From NCBI RefSeq assembly GCF_000384035.1, contig NZ_KB913024.1:3909819-3973818 (forward strand): a stretch of 64,000 nucleotides of DNA, read 5' to 3'. Numbering within the stretch: the stretch's first letter is position 1; every line of letters starts with the position of its first letter. The notes beneath the pieces were generated by a model. The model was given only the letters and a program-made list of their open reading frames with translations. It was not told the DNA's origin and ran no database searches. Source of the stretch: Actinopolyspora mortivallis DSM 44261 (GTDB lineage Bacteria > Actinomycetota > Actinomycetes > Mycobacteriales > Pseudonocardiaceae). Of this stretch, positions 46,727 through 55,860 are shown piece after piece. A program made the translations under genes and the position numbers.

Positions 46727-47548
46727 ATGCATCGTTCGGGTAGATTCGGTACCTCCGGCCTGTTGACCTACGGATTATCACTGATCTTCGGTGTGGTTCT
46801 GGTGTTCGGCCCCTCCGCGTACGCGGCCGAGGCCCCACCGGGACGTGCGCCGGAGCCCGACCACGCGATGGGCTCACAGATCCGGGAGAACGAGACGACG
46901 CCCGGGCAGCGGGCTCCGCGCCTGTCGAACAGACCCTCGGTCCACGGCATGGACGTCAGTGGACACCAGAACAGGGTCGACTGGAATCACTGGTGGAACC
47001 AGGGGATGCGGTTCGCCTACGTGAAGGCCACCGAGGGGACCGGCTACACCAGCCCCGACTTCAACCATCAGTACACCGGTTCCTACCGGGTGGGCATGAT
47101 CCGTGGTGCCTACCACTTCGCCCTGCCCGACCGCTCCAGCGGTGCGGCCCAGGCGCGCTACTTCGTCCGCAACGGGGGCGGGTGGTCCGCCGACGGCAGG
47201 ACACTGCCCGGTGCCCTGGACATCGAGTACAACCCGTACGGACCGAAGTGCTACGGGAAGACCCCGGGGCGGATGACGGCCTGGATCCGGGACTTCAGCG
47301 ACACCTACCACAGGCTGACCGGCAGGTACCCCACCATCTACACCAGCACGCGCTGGTGGAACGACTGCGTCGACGGGGACTTCAGCTCGACGAACCCGTT
47401 GTGGATCGCCAGGTACAACGACTTCGTCGGAGAACTGCCCCACGACTGGGATTACCACACGTTCTGGCAGTACACCTCGAAACCGCTGGACAAGAACCTG
47501 TTCAACGGTACGTACGAGCAGCTCGAAAGACTGGCGCTGGGGCGTTGA
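46727..47548 (+). CDS. Secreted GH25 lysozyme
   Basis: A 273-residue exported muramidase. The signal peptide (about residues 1-34) has core LSLIFGVVLVFGPSAYA. A linker is followed by a glycoside hydrolase 25 domain (about 72-270), with the first catalytic Asp in GMDVSGHQNRVDW, the DxE pair in LDIEYNPYG, and family motifs FAYVKATEGTGY, YHFALP, YTSTRWW and WQYTSKP. It should cleave the MurNAc-GlcNAc bond of peptidoglycan outside the cell. ATG 46727 has AGGGGAAG upstream. The upstream gap has strong palindromes, which suggests tight control. Confidence 0.93.
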   Translation: MHRSGRFGTSGLLTYGLSLIFGVVLVFGPSAYAAEAPPGRAPEPDHAMGSQIRENETTPGQRAPRLSNRPSVHGMDVSGHQNRVDWNHWWNQGMRFAYVKATEGTGYTSPDFNHQYTGSYRVGMIRGAYHFALPDRSSGAAQARYFVRNGGGWSADGRTLPGALDIEYNPYGPKCYGKTPGRMTAWIRDFSDTYHRLTGRYPTIYTSTRWWNDCVDGDFSSTNPLWIARYNDFVGELPHDWDYHTFWQYTSKPLDKNLFNGTYEQLERLALGR

Positions 47549-47597
47549 CCCGTGGAGGACACGGATGACGCCCCGGGGCCGCGACACACCGGACGGC

Positions 47598-47637
47598 GGC
47601 CGTGTTCCCGGCGGTCCTCTTCGCGGGGAACACGGCC
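47598..47637. terminator. Terminator between convergent lysozyme and purL
   Basis: A perfect 12-bp stem (47598-47609 with 47626-47637) with a 16-base loop in the 125-bp convergent gap. Confidence 0.7.
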
Positions 47638-47673
47638 ACCGTCGCGGCGAAACTCCACGTGCCGGGGTGGTGC

Positions 47674-49986
47674 TCAGCCGAACAGCGCCGGCAGCGTGCC
47701 CTCCCAGGCCCGCCGCAGCTCGGTCAGTGGCAGCTCACCGACTCCCTGGATGTCCAGACTCCGCGACTCGGTGTCGACCACTCCGATCTTGGTGCACGGC
47801 AGCCCCCGGGCGGAGCAGAGCTCGGTGAACCGCAGTTCCTCCCCGCGCGGGACCGACACCACCGCACGTCCCGCCGACTCGGAGAACAGCCACACGAACG
47901 GGTCGGCGTCCTCGGGCAGCACGACCCGGGCTCCCGTCTCCCCGATCAGCGCCATCTCCACCAGTCCCTGGGCCAGACCGCCCTCGGAGAGGTCGTGTGC
48001 CGCCGAGACCAGGCCGTCGCGGGCGCCCAGGGCGAGGATCTCGCCGAGCAGTTTCTCCCGGGAGAGGTCCACGCGCGGCGGAGTACCGCCCAGGTGACCG
48101 TGGACCACCCTGCTCCACTCGGATCCGCCGAACTCGTCGTGGGTCTCGCCGAGCAGCAGCAGCGCCTCCCCCGGAGCGGCGCCGATCCCCGTGGGGATCC
48201 TGCGGGCGACGTCGTCGATCACGCCGAGCACCCCGACCACCGGGGTGGGCAGGATGGGGTCGCCGCCGGTCTGGTTGTAGAAGCTCACGTTGCCGCCGGT
48301 CACCGGGATGCCCAGTTCGGCGGCGCCGTCGGCCAGCCCGCGCACCGCCTGCTGGAACTGCCACATCACCCCGGGGTCCTCGGCGGAACCGAAGTTGAGG
48401 CAGTTGGTCACCGCCACCGGCTTCGACCCGGTCACCGAGACGTTGCGGTAGGCCTCGGCCAGCGCCAACCGCGCCCCCTGATAGGGGTCGAGTCGGGTGT
48501 AGCGGGCGTTGCAGTCGGTGGCGACGGCGATCCCGCGTCCGCTCTGTTCGTCGATGCGCAGCACACCGCCGTCCGAGGGCTGGGCCAGCACCGTGTTGCC
48601 GCGCACGTAGTGGTCGTACTGGCTGGTCACCCACTCGCGGGAGCACAGGTTGGGGGAGGCCGCCATCCGCAGCAGCGTCTCGCGCAGTTCCCCGGCGTCG
48701 CCGGGGCGCGCGAGCGTGCCCGGATCGTCGGCCACGAGCCGGTCCTGTTCGGCGGGGCGGCGCACCGGACGCTGGTACACCGGGCCCTCGTCGGCCACCG
48801 TCCTCGGGGGAACGTCGACGACCCGTTCGCCCCGCCAGTCCACCCGCAGGTTCTCGTCGTCGGTGACCTCGCCGATGACGGTGGCGGTGACGTCCCACTT
48901 GCGGCAGACCTCCATGAAGGCCTCAACGTCACAGGGGCGTACGACCGCGCACATCCGTTCCTGGGACTCGCTGGACAGGATCTCGGCGGGGGTCATCCCC
49001 TCGGCGCGCAGCGGCACCGCGTCCAGGTCGATCCACATCCCGCCGTCACCGGCGGAGGCCAGCTCGGAGGTGGCGCAGGACAGCCCCGCCCCTCCGAGGT
49101 CCTGCACACCGACCACCAGACCGGAGCGGTACAGTTCCAGGCAGCACTCGATGAGCACCTTCTCGGTGAAGGGGTCGCCGACCTGCACGCTGGGCAGCTT
49201 CTTGCGCCCGCTGCCGGTCTCGTCTCCACTGAAGCTCTCCGAGGCCAGTACGGAGACCCCTCCGATACCGTCCAGGCCGGTGCGGGCGCCGAAGAGCACG
49301 ATCTTGTTGCCCGTTCCGCTGGCGTGGGCGAGCTGCAACTCGTCGGACTTGAGCACCCCCACGCACATGGCGTTGACCAGGGGGTTGCGCGCGTAGGACT
49401 CGTCGAAGACGACCTCGCCGCCGATGTTGGGCAGCCCGAGGCAGTTGCCGTAGCCGCCGATCCCCTCGACCACCCCGGGAAGCACCCGGGCGGTGTCGGC
49501 GGCCTCGGCGGGACCGAAGCGCAGCGGGTCGGCCACCGCGACCGGCCGCGCCCCCATGGCCATGATGTCGCGGACGATGCCCCCGACCCCGGTGGCCGCT
49601 CCCTGGTGCGGTTCGACGTAGGAGGGGTGGTTGTGGCTCTCCACCTTGAAGGTGACCGCCCAGCCGTCCCCGATGTCGATCACACCGGCGTTCTCGCCGA
49701 TGCCCGCCAGCATCCTGGCGCGCATCTCCTCGGTGGTCGTCTCCCCGAAGTACCTCAGGTGGACCTTGGAGGACTTGTAGGAGCAGTGCTCGCTCCACAT
49801 GACCGAGTACATCGCCAGCTCGGCTTCGGTGGGGCGGCGGCCCAGTATCCGCCGGATCCGCTGGTACTCGTCCTCGGCCAGCCCGAGTTCGCGGTAGGGC
49901 TGCGCGAGCTCCGGCGTCCGCGCCGCGTACTCGGTGCTGTCCACTCGCTCGGGACTCGTGACGGTGTCGTGCGTGGTTTCGGTCAT
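47674..49986 (-). CDS. purL: Phosphoribosylformylglycinamidine synthase subunit PurL
   Basis: Synthetase subunit of the FGAM synthase step of purine synthesis, 770 residues, the small-type PurL that needs PurQ and PurS. Motifs include [18 protein letters not shown] with the catalytic His near residue 70, [13 protein letters not shown], and [15 protein letters not shown] in the first half, with [12 protein letters not shown] and [11 protein letters not shown] in the second pseudo-repeat. Its ATG at 49986 overlaps the purQ stop (ATGA). It is the last gene of purS-purQ-purL on the minus strand. Confidence 0.97.
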   Translation of the reverse strand: MTETTHDTVTSPERVDSTEYAARTPELAQPYRELGLAEDEYQRIRRILGRRPTEAELAMYSVMWSEHCSYKSSKVHLRYFGETTTEEMRARMLAGIGENAGVIDIGDGWAVTFKVESHNHPSYVEPHQGAATGVGGIVRDIMAMGARPVAVADPLRFGPAEAADTARVLPGVVEGIGGYGNCLGLPNIGGEVVFDESYARNPLVNAMCVGVLKSDELQLAHASGTGNKIVLFGARTGLDGIGGVSVLASESFSGDETGSGRKKLPSVQVGDPFTEKVLIECCLELYRSGLVVGVQDLGGAGLSCATSELASAGDGGMWIDLDAVPLRAEGMTPAEILSSESQERMCAVVRPCDVEAFMEVCRKWDVTATVIGEVTDDENLRVDWRGERVVDVPPRTVADEGPVYQRPVRRPAEQDRLVADDPGTLARPGDAGELRETLLRMAASPNLCSREWVTSQYDHYVRGNTVLAQPSDGGVLRIDEQSGRGIAVATDCNARYTRLDPYQGARLALAEAYRNVSVTGSKPVAVTNCLNFGSAEDPGVMWQFQQAVRGLADGAAELGIPVTGGNVSFYNQTGGDPILPTPVVGVLGVIDDVARRIPTGIGAAPGEALLLLGETHDEFGGSEWSRVVHGHLGGTPPRVDLSREKLLGEILALGARDGLVSAAHDLSEGGLAQGLVEMALIGETGARVVLPEDADPFVWLFSESAGRAVVSVPRGEELRFTELCSARGLPCTKIGVVDTESRSLDIQGVGELPLTELRRAWEGTLPALFG

Positions 49987-50669
49987 GCGGGCACCAGGGT
50001 GTCGAGGGCGGACAGGAACATGCCGAGGCCGTCGTCGGTGGGGCCGGTGAGTGGGTCGATCGCGTGTTCGGGGTGGGGCATCAGTCCGGCGACCCTGCCC
50101 CGGGCGTCGGTGACGCCCGCGATGTCCCGGCTCGAACCGTTCGGGTTGTCCTCCACGTAGCGGAACAGCACGCGGCCCTCCCCCTCCAGCTCGTCGAGGG
50201 TGGACTCCTCGGCCACGTAGCGGCCCTCCCCGTGTTTGACGGGGATCAGCAGTTCGGCACCGGGTTCGTAGCGCGTGGTCCAGGTGCTCGTGGTGTTCTC
50301 GGCGCGCAGCCACTGGTCGCGGCAGACGTAGTGCAACCCCGCGTTGCGGGTCAACGCGCCGGGCAGCAGTCCCGCCTCGCACAGCACCTGGAACCCGTTG
50401 CACACCCCGAGCACCGGCATGCCGTGTTCGGCCGCGCGCAGCACCTCGGTCATCACCGGGGCGAACTTGGCGATCGCGCCGCAGCGCAGGTAGTCCCCGT
50501 AGCTGAAACCACCGGGCACGATCACGGCGTCCACCCCGTGCAGGTCCGCGTCGGCGTGCCACAGCGCCACGGGGGTGGCCCCGGCGCGGCGCACCGCGCG
50601 CCTGGCGTCGCCGTCGTCCAGCGAACCGGGGAAGGTGATCACCCCGATGCTGGCCCCGGCGGCGCTCAT
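49983..50669 (-). CDS. purQ: Phosphoribosylformylglycinamidine synthase subunit PurQ (glutaminase)
   Basis: Class I glutamine amidotransferase that supplies ammonia to PurL, 228 residues. The nucleophile is C90 in [11 protein letters not shown]; the His/Glu of the triad are in MPHPEHA near the C-terminus. [18 protein letters not shown] is the PurQ signature. The start ATG 50669 overlaps the purS stop as ATGA, and both junctions of the operon are coupled in this way. Confidence 0.97.
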   Translation of the reverse strand: MSAAGASIGVITFPGSLDDGDARRAVRRAGATPVALWHADADLHGVDAVIVPGGFSYGDYLRCGAIAKFAPVMTEVLRAAEHGMPVLGVCNGFQVLCEAGLLPGALTRNAGLHYVCRDQWLRAENTTSTWTTRYEPGAELLIPVKHGEGRYVAEESTLDELEGEGRVLFRYVEDNPNGSSRDIAGVTDARGRVAGLMPHPEHAIDPLTGPTDDGLGMFLSALDTLVPA

Positions 50670-50905
50670 GATTCCACCCGGCGCACGGACCAGTCCTCGA
50701 TCACGGGATTGGCGAGGAAGTTCTCCGCGATCCGTTCGAGCGTGTCGTCGTCGACGTCGTCGGCGACCTCCAGCTCGAAGTGCTTCCCCTGACGGACGTG
50801 TGAGACTCCTTCGAACCCCTGGCGAGGCAGCGCGTTGGCCACTGCCTGGCCCTGCGGGTCGAGAATCTCCTCTTTCGGCATGACGTCGACAACGACTCGG
50901 GCCAC
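50666..50905 (-). CDS. purS: Phosphoribosylformylglycinamidine synthase subunit PurS
   Basis: A 79-residue small subunit that bridges PurQ and PurL in the FGAM synthase complex. The pattern [20 protein letters not shown], then [18 protein letters not shown], is the full PurS fold and the length is usual. It is the first gene of the operon. The promoter should lie in the 188-bp gap to the MaoC-like gene, but no operator was recognised. Confidence 0.96.
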   Translation of the reverse strand: MARVVVDVMPKEEILDPQGQAVANALPRQGFEGVSHVRQGKHFELEVADDVDDDTLERIAENFLANPVIEDWSVRRVES

Positions 50906-51093
50906 GGGCGTCGCTCCCGGAACTGTGCGGATCCGCTCCGCGTTTCGCGGCGCGGATGGTCGGCGTTACGGGCAAAGCGTAACTGAGCTGCGAGTTCCTT
51001 CCCGACGGCCGGGGAGGTGCTGGGGCGTGGCTCACCTCGGACCACGCCGGTACCTCCCCGGCGGTGTCGGGAGGGGCGGAACGCCGTGCCGGG

Positions 51094-51960
51094 TCACAGG
51101 GTTCGTAGCGAGCCCCTCAGGTGCGCTTTGCCGGAGGAGGAGCGCAGCGCGAACCGTCGCCGTCCCGGTTGCTCGCCCGCCTCCTCGGTGAACTCCACCC
51201 GGGAGGGCAGCAGCACCGGCTTGGCGAACTCCACGTCCACCGCGCAGGACCGCGGAAGCCGGCCCGCGAAGGCGGCCAGGCAGCGCGCGGCCGACCACAT
51301 GCCGTGCGCGATGGCACGGGGGAACCCGAAGGCCTTGGCGGTGACCGCGCTCAGGTGGATGGGGTTGCGGTCGCCGGAGACGGTCGCGTAGCGCCGCCCC
51401 AGGTCACCGGGCAGTTTCCAGCGGGCGCTCGGTTCCGTGCTCTCGGGTTCGGCGAGTTCGGAGGTTCCGGGAGCCCGCGGGTCGCCCGCCCCGCGGCGCA
51501 GGTAGGTGCTGGTCTCGGTCCACACCGTTCGTCCGTCGACGACGGTCTCGGTGACCACGTCGAACTGGGTGCCCTTGGGGTGGGCACGCAGGCCGGACAG
51601 GCGCACCCGCTGGGTCAGCTGGTCGGTCACCGACAGCGGTTCGTGCCGGGTGATGCTGTTGGCCACGTGCACCAGTCCCACGAGCGGGAAGGGGAACCCC
51701 GGGTCGGTCATCAGTTTGACGGCGAGGGGGAACGCGGTGATGTGCGGATAGGTGAGCGGCAGTTCGTCCCGGTTGTCGAACCCACAGATCCGGTTGTACT
51801 CGGCGAGGTGCCGCCGGTCGACCGTGATCCCGGAACGGACGTACTCGGTGTCCGGCAGCTTCGCCCGCGAGGGGTCGGTGCGCCGCAACGGCGTCGTGGC
51901 CGCGGCCCTGAGGTACAGCGGGCCGAGTTTCGGCAGGCGGTCGAGTTCGGTGGTGGGCAC
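51094..51960 (-). CDS. MaoC-like (R)-specific enoyl-ACP/CoA hydratase, HtdX-like
   Basis: A 288-residue double hot-dog hydratase. The catalytic Asp-His motif is in [20 protein letters not shown] followed by AIAHGMW (about residues 195-222), and an N-terminal hot-dog half covers about 1-150 ([15 protein letters not shown]). M. tuberculosis HtdX (Rv0241c) lies next to fabG4 (Rv0242c) and fadA2 (Rv0243), the same order as here, which supports a role in hydrating 3-hydroxyacyl intermediates. It starts with GTG at 51960 after AGGAAAGG. It follows fabG by 52 bases and is probably co-transcribed. Confidence 0.88.
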   Translation of the reverse strand: MPTTELDRLPKLGPLYLRAAATTPLRRTDPSRAKLPDTEYVRSGITVDRRHLAEYNRICGFDNRDELPLTYPHITAFPLAVKLMTDPGFPFPLVGLVHVANSITRHEPLSVTDQLTQRVRLSGLRAHPKGTQFDVVTETVVDGRTVWTETSTYLRRGAGDPRAPGTSELAEPESTEPSARWKLPGDLGRRYATVSGDRNPIHLSAVTAKAFGFPRAIAHGMWSAARCLAAFAGRLPRSCAVDVEFAKPVLLPSRVEFTEEAGEQPGRRRFALRSSSGKAHLRGSLRTL

Positions 51961-52012
51961 AGCTGTTCTGCCTTTCCTCGGGGGTGGGGGACCTCGGTTC
52001 GGCGGGGCTGGT

Positions 52013-53353
52013 TCACGCCCCGAGCAGGCTCTGTCCGCACACGCGGATGACGTTGCCGTTCACCCCGTCGGAGCCGGGGTTGGCGTAGAAGGCGATGGTC
52101 TCGGCCACGTCCACGGGCAGCCCGCCCTGGGAGAGGCTGTTCATCCTGCGTCCGGCCTCCCGGATCGCTAGCGGGACGGCGGCGGTCATGGCGGTTTCGA
52201 TGAATCCGGGGGCGACCGCGTTGATCGTCACGCCCCGTTCGGCGGCCCGTTCGGCCATCGCCTGCACGTGACCGATGACTCCGGCCTTGGAGGTGGCGTA
52301 GTTGGCCTGTCCCACGTTGCCCGCGATGCCGCTGATCGAGGCCACGCCGACGAGCCTGCCGCCCGCGCGCAGCGGGGAGGAGTCCTCCAGCAGCGCGTTG
52401 TTGATCCGTTCCTGGGCGGTGAGGTTGACCGACAGCACCGCGTCCCACTTGTCCCGGCTCATCCGGCCGATGGTCTTGTCCCGGGTGATGCCCGCGTTGT
52501 GCACCACGACGTCGAGCCCGTCGTGCCGTTCGGTGACGTGGTCGATCAGCTGTCGCGGCGCGTTCTCCCCGGTGATGTCGAGTTGCAGTGCCGAGCCGCC
52601 GATCCGGTTGGCCACCTTCGCCAGGTCCTCGCCCTGGGCGGGGACGTCCAGGCACACCACGTGGGCCCCGTCGCGGGCGAGTGTCTCGGCGATCGAGGCC
52701 CCTATCCCCCGGGAGGCTCCGGTGACCAGGGCCGTTCTGCCGCGCAGCGGGTGCTGTTCGTCCTCGGGCCTGCGGGCTCGGGTGGCTCCCACACGGATGA
52801 CCTGGCCGGAGACGAACGCCGACTTGGCGGACAGCAGGAACCGCAGCGTGGAGTCCACCGCCTGTTCCCCGCCACGGGAGACGTGGACCAGCTGTGCGGT
52901 GGCTCCGCCCCGGAGTTCCTTGCCCGCCGTGCGCACGAAGCCCTCCAGCGCGCGTTGCGCGGTCCGCTCGGCGGGGTCGGTGATCTCCTCGGGCGGGGTG
53001 CCGAGCACGATCAGCCGGGCACAGCGCTCGGTTCGCCGGATGACGGGGGAGAAGAAGTCGTGCAGTTGTCCGAGCTCGGGGCTGCTCGTGATGCCGGTGG
53101 CGTCGAAGACCAGCGCGGCGTAACGGGTGTCCTCCCCGGATGTGTGATGCACCTCGGCGTGCACTCCGCGGAGGGTTTCGGCGATGCTCTCCCCGAGGCG
53201 GGATCCCTCGGCCGCCCCGGTGAGCACGGGGCCGGGCACCACGGGGTCCCCCGGCTGGTACCTGCGCAACGGGGTGGGGGTGGGCAGCCCGAGCCGGGCG
53301 GTCAGTTGCCGTCCGAATCGGGAGGTGACGAGCTTGCTGTACGGATCCGCCAT
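52013..53353 (-). CDS. fabG4: 3-oxoacyl-ACP/CoA reductase, high-molecular-weight FabG4 type
   Basis: A 446-residue short-chain dehydrogenase. The first ~200 residues form a flavodoxin-like domain without nucleotide motifs, a feature of HMW FabG such as Rv0242c. The second half is a standard reductase domain with VTGASRGIGASIAETLA, LDVVVHNAGI, and the catalytic Ser-Tyr-Lys in VASISGIAGNVGQANYATSK. ATG 53353 is preferred over GTG 53356 because GGAG is six bases upstream. It is divergent from the FadA2-like thiolase, with a palindrome in the gap. Confidence 0.92.
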   Translation of the reverse strand: MADPYSKLVTSRFGRQLTARLGLPTPTPLRRYQPGDPVVPGPVLTGAAEGSRLGESIAETLRGVHAEVHHTSGEDTRYAALVFDATGITSSPELGQLHDFFSPVIRRTERCARLIVLGTPPEEITDPAERTAQRALEGFVRTAGKELRGGATAQLVHVSRGGEQAVDSTLRFLLSAKSAFVSGQVIRVGATRARRPEDEQHPLRGRTALVTGASRGIGASIAETLARDGAHVVCLDVPAQGEDLAKVANRIGGSALQLDITGENAPRQLIDHVTERHDGLDVVVHNAGITRDKTIGRMSRDKWDAVLSVNLTAQERINNALLEDSSPLRAGGRLVGVASISGIAGNVGQANYATSKAGVIGHVQAMAERAAERGVTINAVAPGFIETAMTAAVPLAIREAGRRMNSLSQGGLPVDVAETIAFYANPGSDGVNGNVIRVCGQSLLGA

Positions 53354-53396
53354 CACGAACTCCTCAACGCGCGTGGTCCAGTACTCGACGCATAAG

Positions 53397-53410
53397 CTAC
53401 CCGTCGGTAG
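53397..53410. promoter_or_regulatory. Candidate lipid-metabolism operator, fabG4/fadA2 gap
   Basis: CTACC-CGTC-GGTAG lies midway in the divergent gap. Two related 14-bp sites (TTACTCATCGGTAA and TTACCTATCGGTAA) precede fadE5 at 63018-63055. The shared form YTACYNRTCGGTAR suggests one regulator for both loci. Confidence 0.6.
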
Positions 53411-53477
53411 GTTAAGTTGCTAGCCAGCACCCGTTGGGTGCCGCAGTTCGTCGACCAGCCGTGCCAAGGAGTCGGGT

Positions 53478-54755
53478 ATGTCCACAACTCGCCGGGTCGT
53501 CATCGTCGGAGGGAACCGGATCCCGTTCGCCCGTTCGGGAGGGCCGTACGCGCACGCGTCCAACCAGGACATGCTCACCGCGGCGCTCGACGGCCTGCTG
53601 GCCAGGTACGGGCTCTCCGGAAGCAGGGTCGGTGAGTTCGCGGCGGGCGCGGTGCTCAAGCACAGTCGCGACTTCAACCTCGCCCGGGAGGTGGTGTTGG
53701 GCTCCGGACTCGATCCGCGCACCCCGGCGCACGACGTGCAGATGGCCTGCGCGACCGGTCTGGAGACGGTGGTCTCGATCGCCAACAAGATCGCGCTCGG
53801 GCAGATCGAGTCCGGTATCGCCGGTGGGGTGGACTCGGCCAGCGACGCGCCGATAGAGCTCAACGACGAGCTGCGCCGCGTGCTGCTGCGCGCCAACCAC
53901 GCCAGAACCCTCGGTGGTCGCCTGCGGGCGCTGGCCGGGGTGCGTCCGCGGCACGTGATACCGGGAATACCGCGCAACGCCGAGCCGCGCACCGGGCTGT
54001 CCATGGGCGAGCACGCGGCGAAGACCGCCGCGTGCTGGCAGGTGAGCCGGGCCGCCCAGGACGAGTTGGCCGCCCGCAGTCACCAGCGGCTCGCCGCGGC
54101 CTACGAACGGGGTTTCTTCGACGACCTGCTCACCCCGTTCCAGGGGCTGTCCCGGGACCAGAACCTGCGTCCCGACTCCACTCCGGAGAAGTTGGCCAAG
54201 CTCAAACCCGTTTTCGGCAGTGGTGAGCAGGCCACCATGACCGCGGGCAACTCGACCCCGTTGTCGGACGGTGCCGCCACGGTGCTGCTGGCCAGCGAGG
54301 AGTGGGCCGCCCACCACCGGCTGCCCGTGCTCGCCTATCTGGAGGACTTCGCCACCGAGGCCGTGGACTACGTCAGTGGTGACGAGGGGCTGTTGATGGC
54401 TCCGGTCTACGCGGTGCCGAGGCTGCTGGACCGTGCCGGGCTCACACTCGACCACTTCGACTTCTACGAGGTCCATGAGGCCTTCGCGGCCCAGGTGCTG
54501 TGCACGATCGAGGCGTGGAAGGATCCCGAGTTCTGTTCCCGCAGGCTCGGCAGGTCCGAGCCGCTGGGGGAGCTGGACACCGATCGGCTGAACGTGGTGG
54601 GTTCCTCACTGGCGGCCGGACACCCCTTCGCGGCCACGGGCGGCCGGATCGTGGCCACGCTGGCCAAGCTGCTGTCCGAACGCGGTTCCGGGCGCGGGCT
54701 GGTGTCGATCTGCGCCGCCGGAGGACAGGGGATCACCGCGATCGTCGGTAGGTGA
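53478..54755 (+). CDS. fadA2: Acetyl-CoA acyltransferase (thiolase), FadA2-like
   Basis: A 425-residue thiolase that cleaves or forms 3-ketoacyl-CoA. The acylated cysteine is C91 in QMACATGLETV. The other catalytic residues lie in YEVHEAFAAQVL (His), SSLAAGHPFAATGGR (His) and SICAAGGQGIT (Cys). ATG 53478 follows GCCAAGGAGT. The neighbour set (hydratase, ketoreductase, thiolase) makes a nearly full beta-oxidation or chain-remodelling module, with the acyl-CoA dehydrogenase FadE5 encoded 7 kb away under a related operator. Confidence 0.94.
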   Translation: MSTTRRVVIVGGNRIPFARSGGPYAHASNQDMLTAALDGLLARYGLSGSRVGEFAAGAVLKHSRDFNLAREVVLGSGLDPRTPAHDVQMACATGLETVVSIANKIALGQIESGIAGGVDSASDAPIELNDELRRVLLRANHARTLGGRLRALAGVRPRHVIPGIPRNAEPRTGLSMGEHAAKTAACWQVSRAAQDELAARSHQRLAAAYERGFFDDLLTPFQGLSRDQNLRPDSTPEKLAKLKPVFGSGEQATMTAGNSTPLSDGAATVLLASEEWAAHHRLPVLAYLEDFATEAVDYVSGDEGLLMAPVYAVPRLLDRAGLTLDHFDFYEVHEAFAAQVLCTIEAWKDPEFCSRRLGRSEPLGELDTDRLNVVGSSLAAGHPFAATGGRIVATLAKLLSERGSGRGLVSICAAGGQGITAIVGR

Positions 54756-55311
54756 GCGGGAGGACGTGCCGCGGGTGGGGCCCGCCCGCGGCGTCACGGT
54801 CCCCCTGGGAGGTTTCCGTTCCGGACGGTGCCGTTCGTCCCGGGTCGTTTCGCTCCCACCGCCGGCGCGACGCAGGTTTTCACCACTTCGGATTACTCTC
54901 CGGACGTGCTCCGGCGCGCGCGGTGACGTATGTTCGAAAGCGGCGTGACCGGCGTTGCACATCGACATTGAGATGTGGGACGGATCACATCATGTCGAAG
55001 GTGTAACGCTTTGGTGTACAGGCACGATGAACGGGGTGACTCCGCGATGCTGTCGGACCCCCGACCTGGCAGCATCGCGGAGTTCGCCAAACCCTTCGTC
55101 CGCTCGCCGTTCGGCGGGTGGACCTCCTCGAAACTCCCTCGCCCGACGGGTGGTTTCCACGCCATAGGACGAGGTGTCTCTTCGTCGCGACAGCGACGAG
55201 TCCGATAACCGGCATCCCCCGTACGGCGGGGTGGTGTCGCAGCCCCAGCGTTGTCACCGAAAGTGATCAAGAAGTCACTGTCGGTCTCGGACAGCTCTAA
55301 GGAGAGGCACC
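54756..55311. other. Structured intergenic region upstream of the small membrane protein
   Basis: No protein gene is supported. A hairpin (54768-54792) just after fadA2 is a likely terminator. Further on, a 13-bp perfect stem (arms 55040-55052 and 55070-55082) is followed by a 7-bp stem with a GACA loop (about 55186-55203) and a GC-rich stem near 55216-55231. AGTGA-N8-TCACT lies at 55263-55280. This may be a long structured 5' UTR or a small RNA. Confidence 0.45.
54768..54792 (+). terminator. Hairpin terminator after fadA2
   Basis: A 10-bp GC-rich stem with a five-base loop starts 13 bases past the thiolase stop codon. There is no U-tract. Confidence 0.6.
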
Positions 55312-55515
55312 ATGAACACCGCGATCGTGATGATGGGGGCGCTACTGCCCGTTCTCGCGGCGAGCATGTTCTACATGAGTGATCGCCGGGTTTCTCCCGA
55401 GGGAACCCGTGTTCCTCCGGAGACGGCCGGACACGAGAACTCCCGTTCCGCCGGGGACCTCGTGGAGGCGACGGCGGGCGCCGACGGGGACTCGACCCGC
55501 TCCGAAGGCCGCTGA
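55312..55515 (+). CDS. Small single-pass membrane protein, unknown function
   Basis: A 67-residue product. Residues 4-21 (AIVMMGALLPVLAASMFY) form one membrane helix, followed by a positively charged turn (DRR) and a hydrophilic acidic tail, so the tail is probably cytoplasmic. The ribosome site AAGGAGAGG nine bases before ATG is among the best in the window, and a terminator follows at once, both supporting a real gene. No family is recognised. The upstream region is unusually structured. Confidence 0.65.
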   Translation: MNTAIVMMGALLPVLAASMFYMSDRRVSPEGTRVPPETAGHENSRSAGDLVEATAGADGDSTRSEGR

Positions 55516-55520
55516 ACAGA

Positions 55521-55556
55521 GCCCCGCCGAAGCGGTGTGCGGTCGGGCGGGGTTTG
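55521..55556 (+). terminator. Terminator after the small membrane protein
   Basis: A stem of about nine pairs with one bulge (55522-55530 with 55543-55552) is followed by TTTGTT. It begins seven bases past the stop codon. Confidence 0.65.
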
Positions 55557-55569
55557 TTCGCCGAACGGG

Positions 55570-55607
55570 GACGTGCCGTGCTCCACGGTGCTGGAGCACG
55601 CCACGTC
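55570..55607. repeat. Long near-perfect hairpin between two genes
   Basis: GACGTG-CC-GTGCTCCA (55570-55585) pairs with TGGAGCAC-GC-CACGTC (55592-55607) with one internal mismatch. The remaining bases up to the thioredoxin-NHL gene show no gene; 55640-55680 is lower in GC and may be its promoter. Confidence 0.5.
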
Positions 55608-55860
55608 GGTGCACGCCCTCCTCGCTGAGAAATCGCCGAGAATCTCCTGAGAACTTTTTCGAATTCCCTTTTCCCGGAACCCTGGATGAACGCGTCGCGG
55701 AAACCCTCCCGCGGCCTCACGTCCGTTCCCGGAAAACGGTGCTCCTCCGGGGCGGGGTCGAGGAGCACACCGAGCGTCGGCACCCGAGAGAGGTTCCGTG
55801 CCGGGGAAGAGGTGACCCTCCTCGCCCGGGTGCCGGGAACACCCTCCGGCGGAGGTGTTG

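Noticed and set aside
55263..55280. CRP/FNR site (AGTGA-N8-TCACT)
   Set aside because: CRP sites have a six-base spacer; eight bases shifts the half-sites out of register, so it is kept only as an unassigned repeat.
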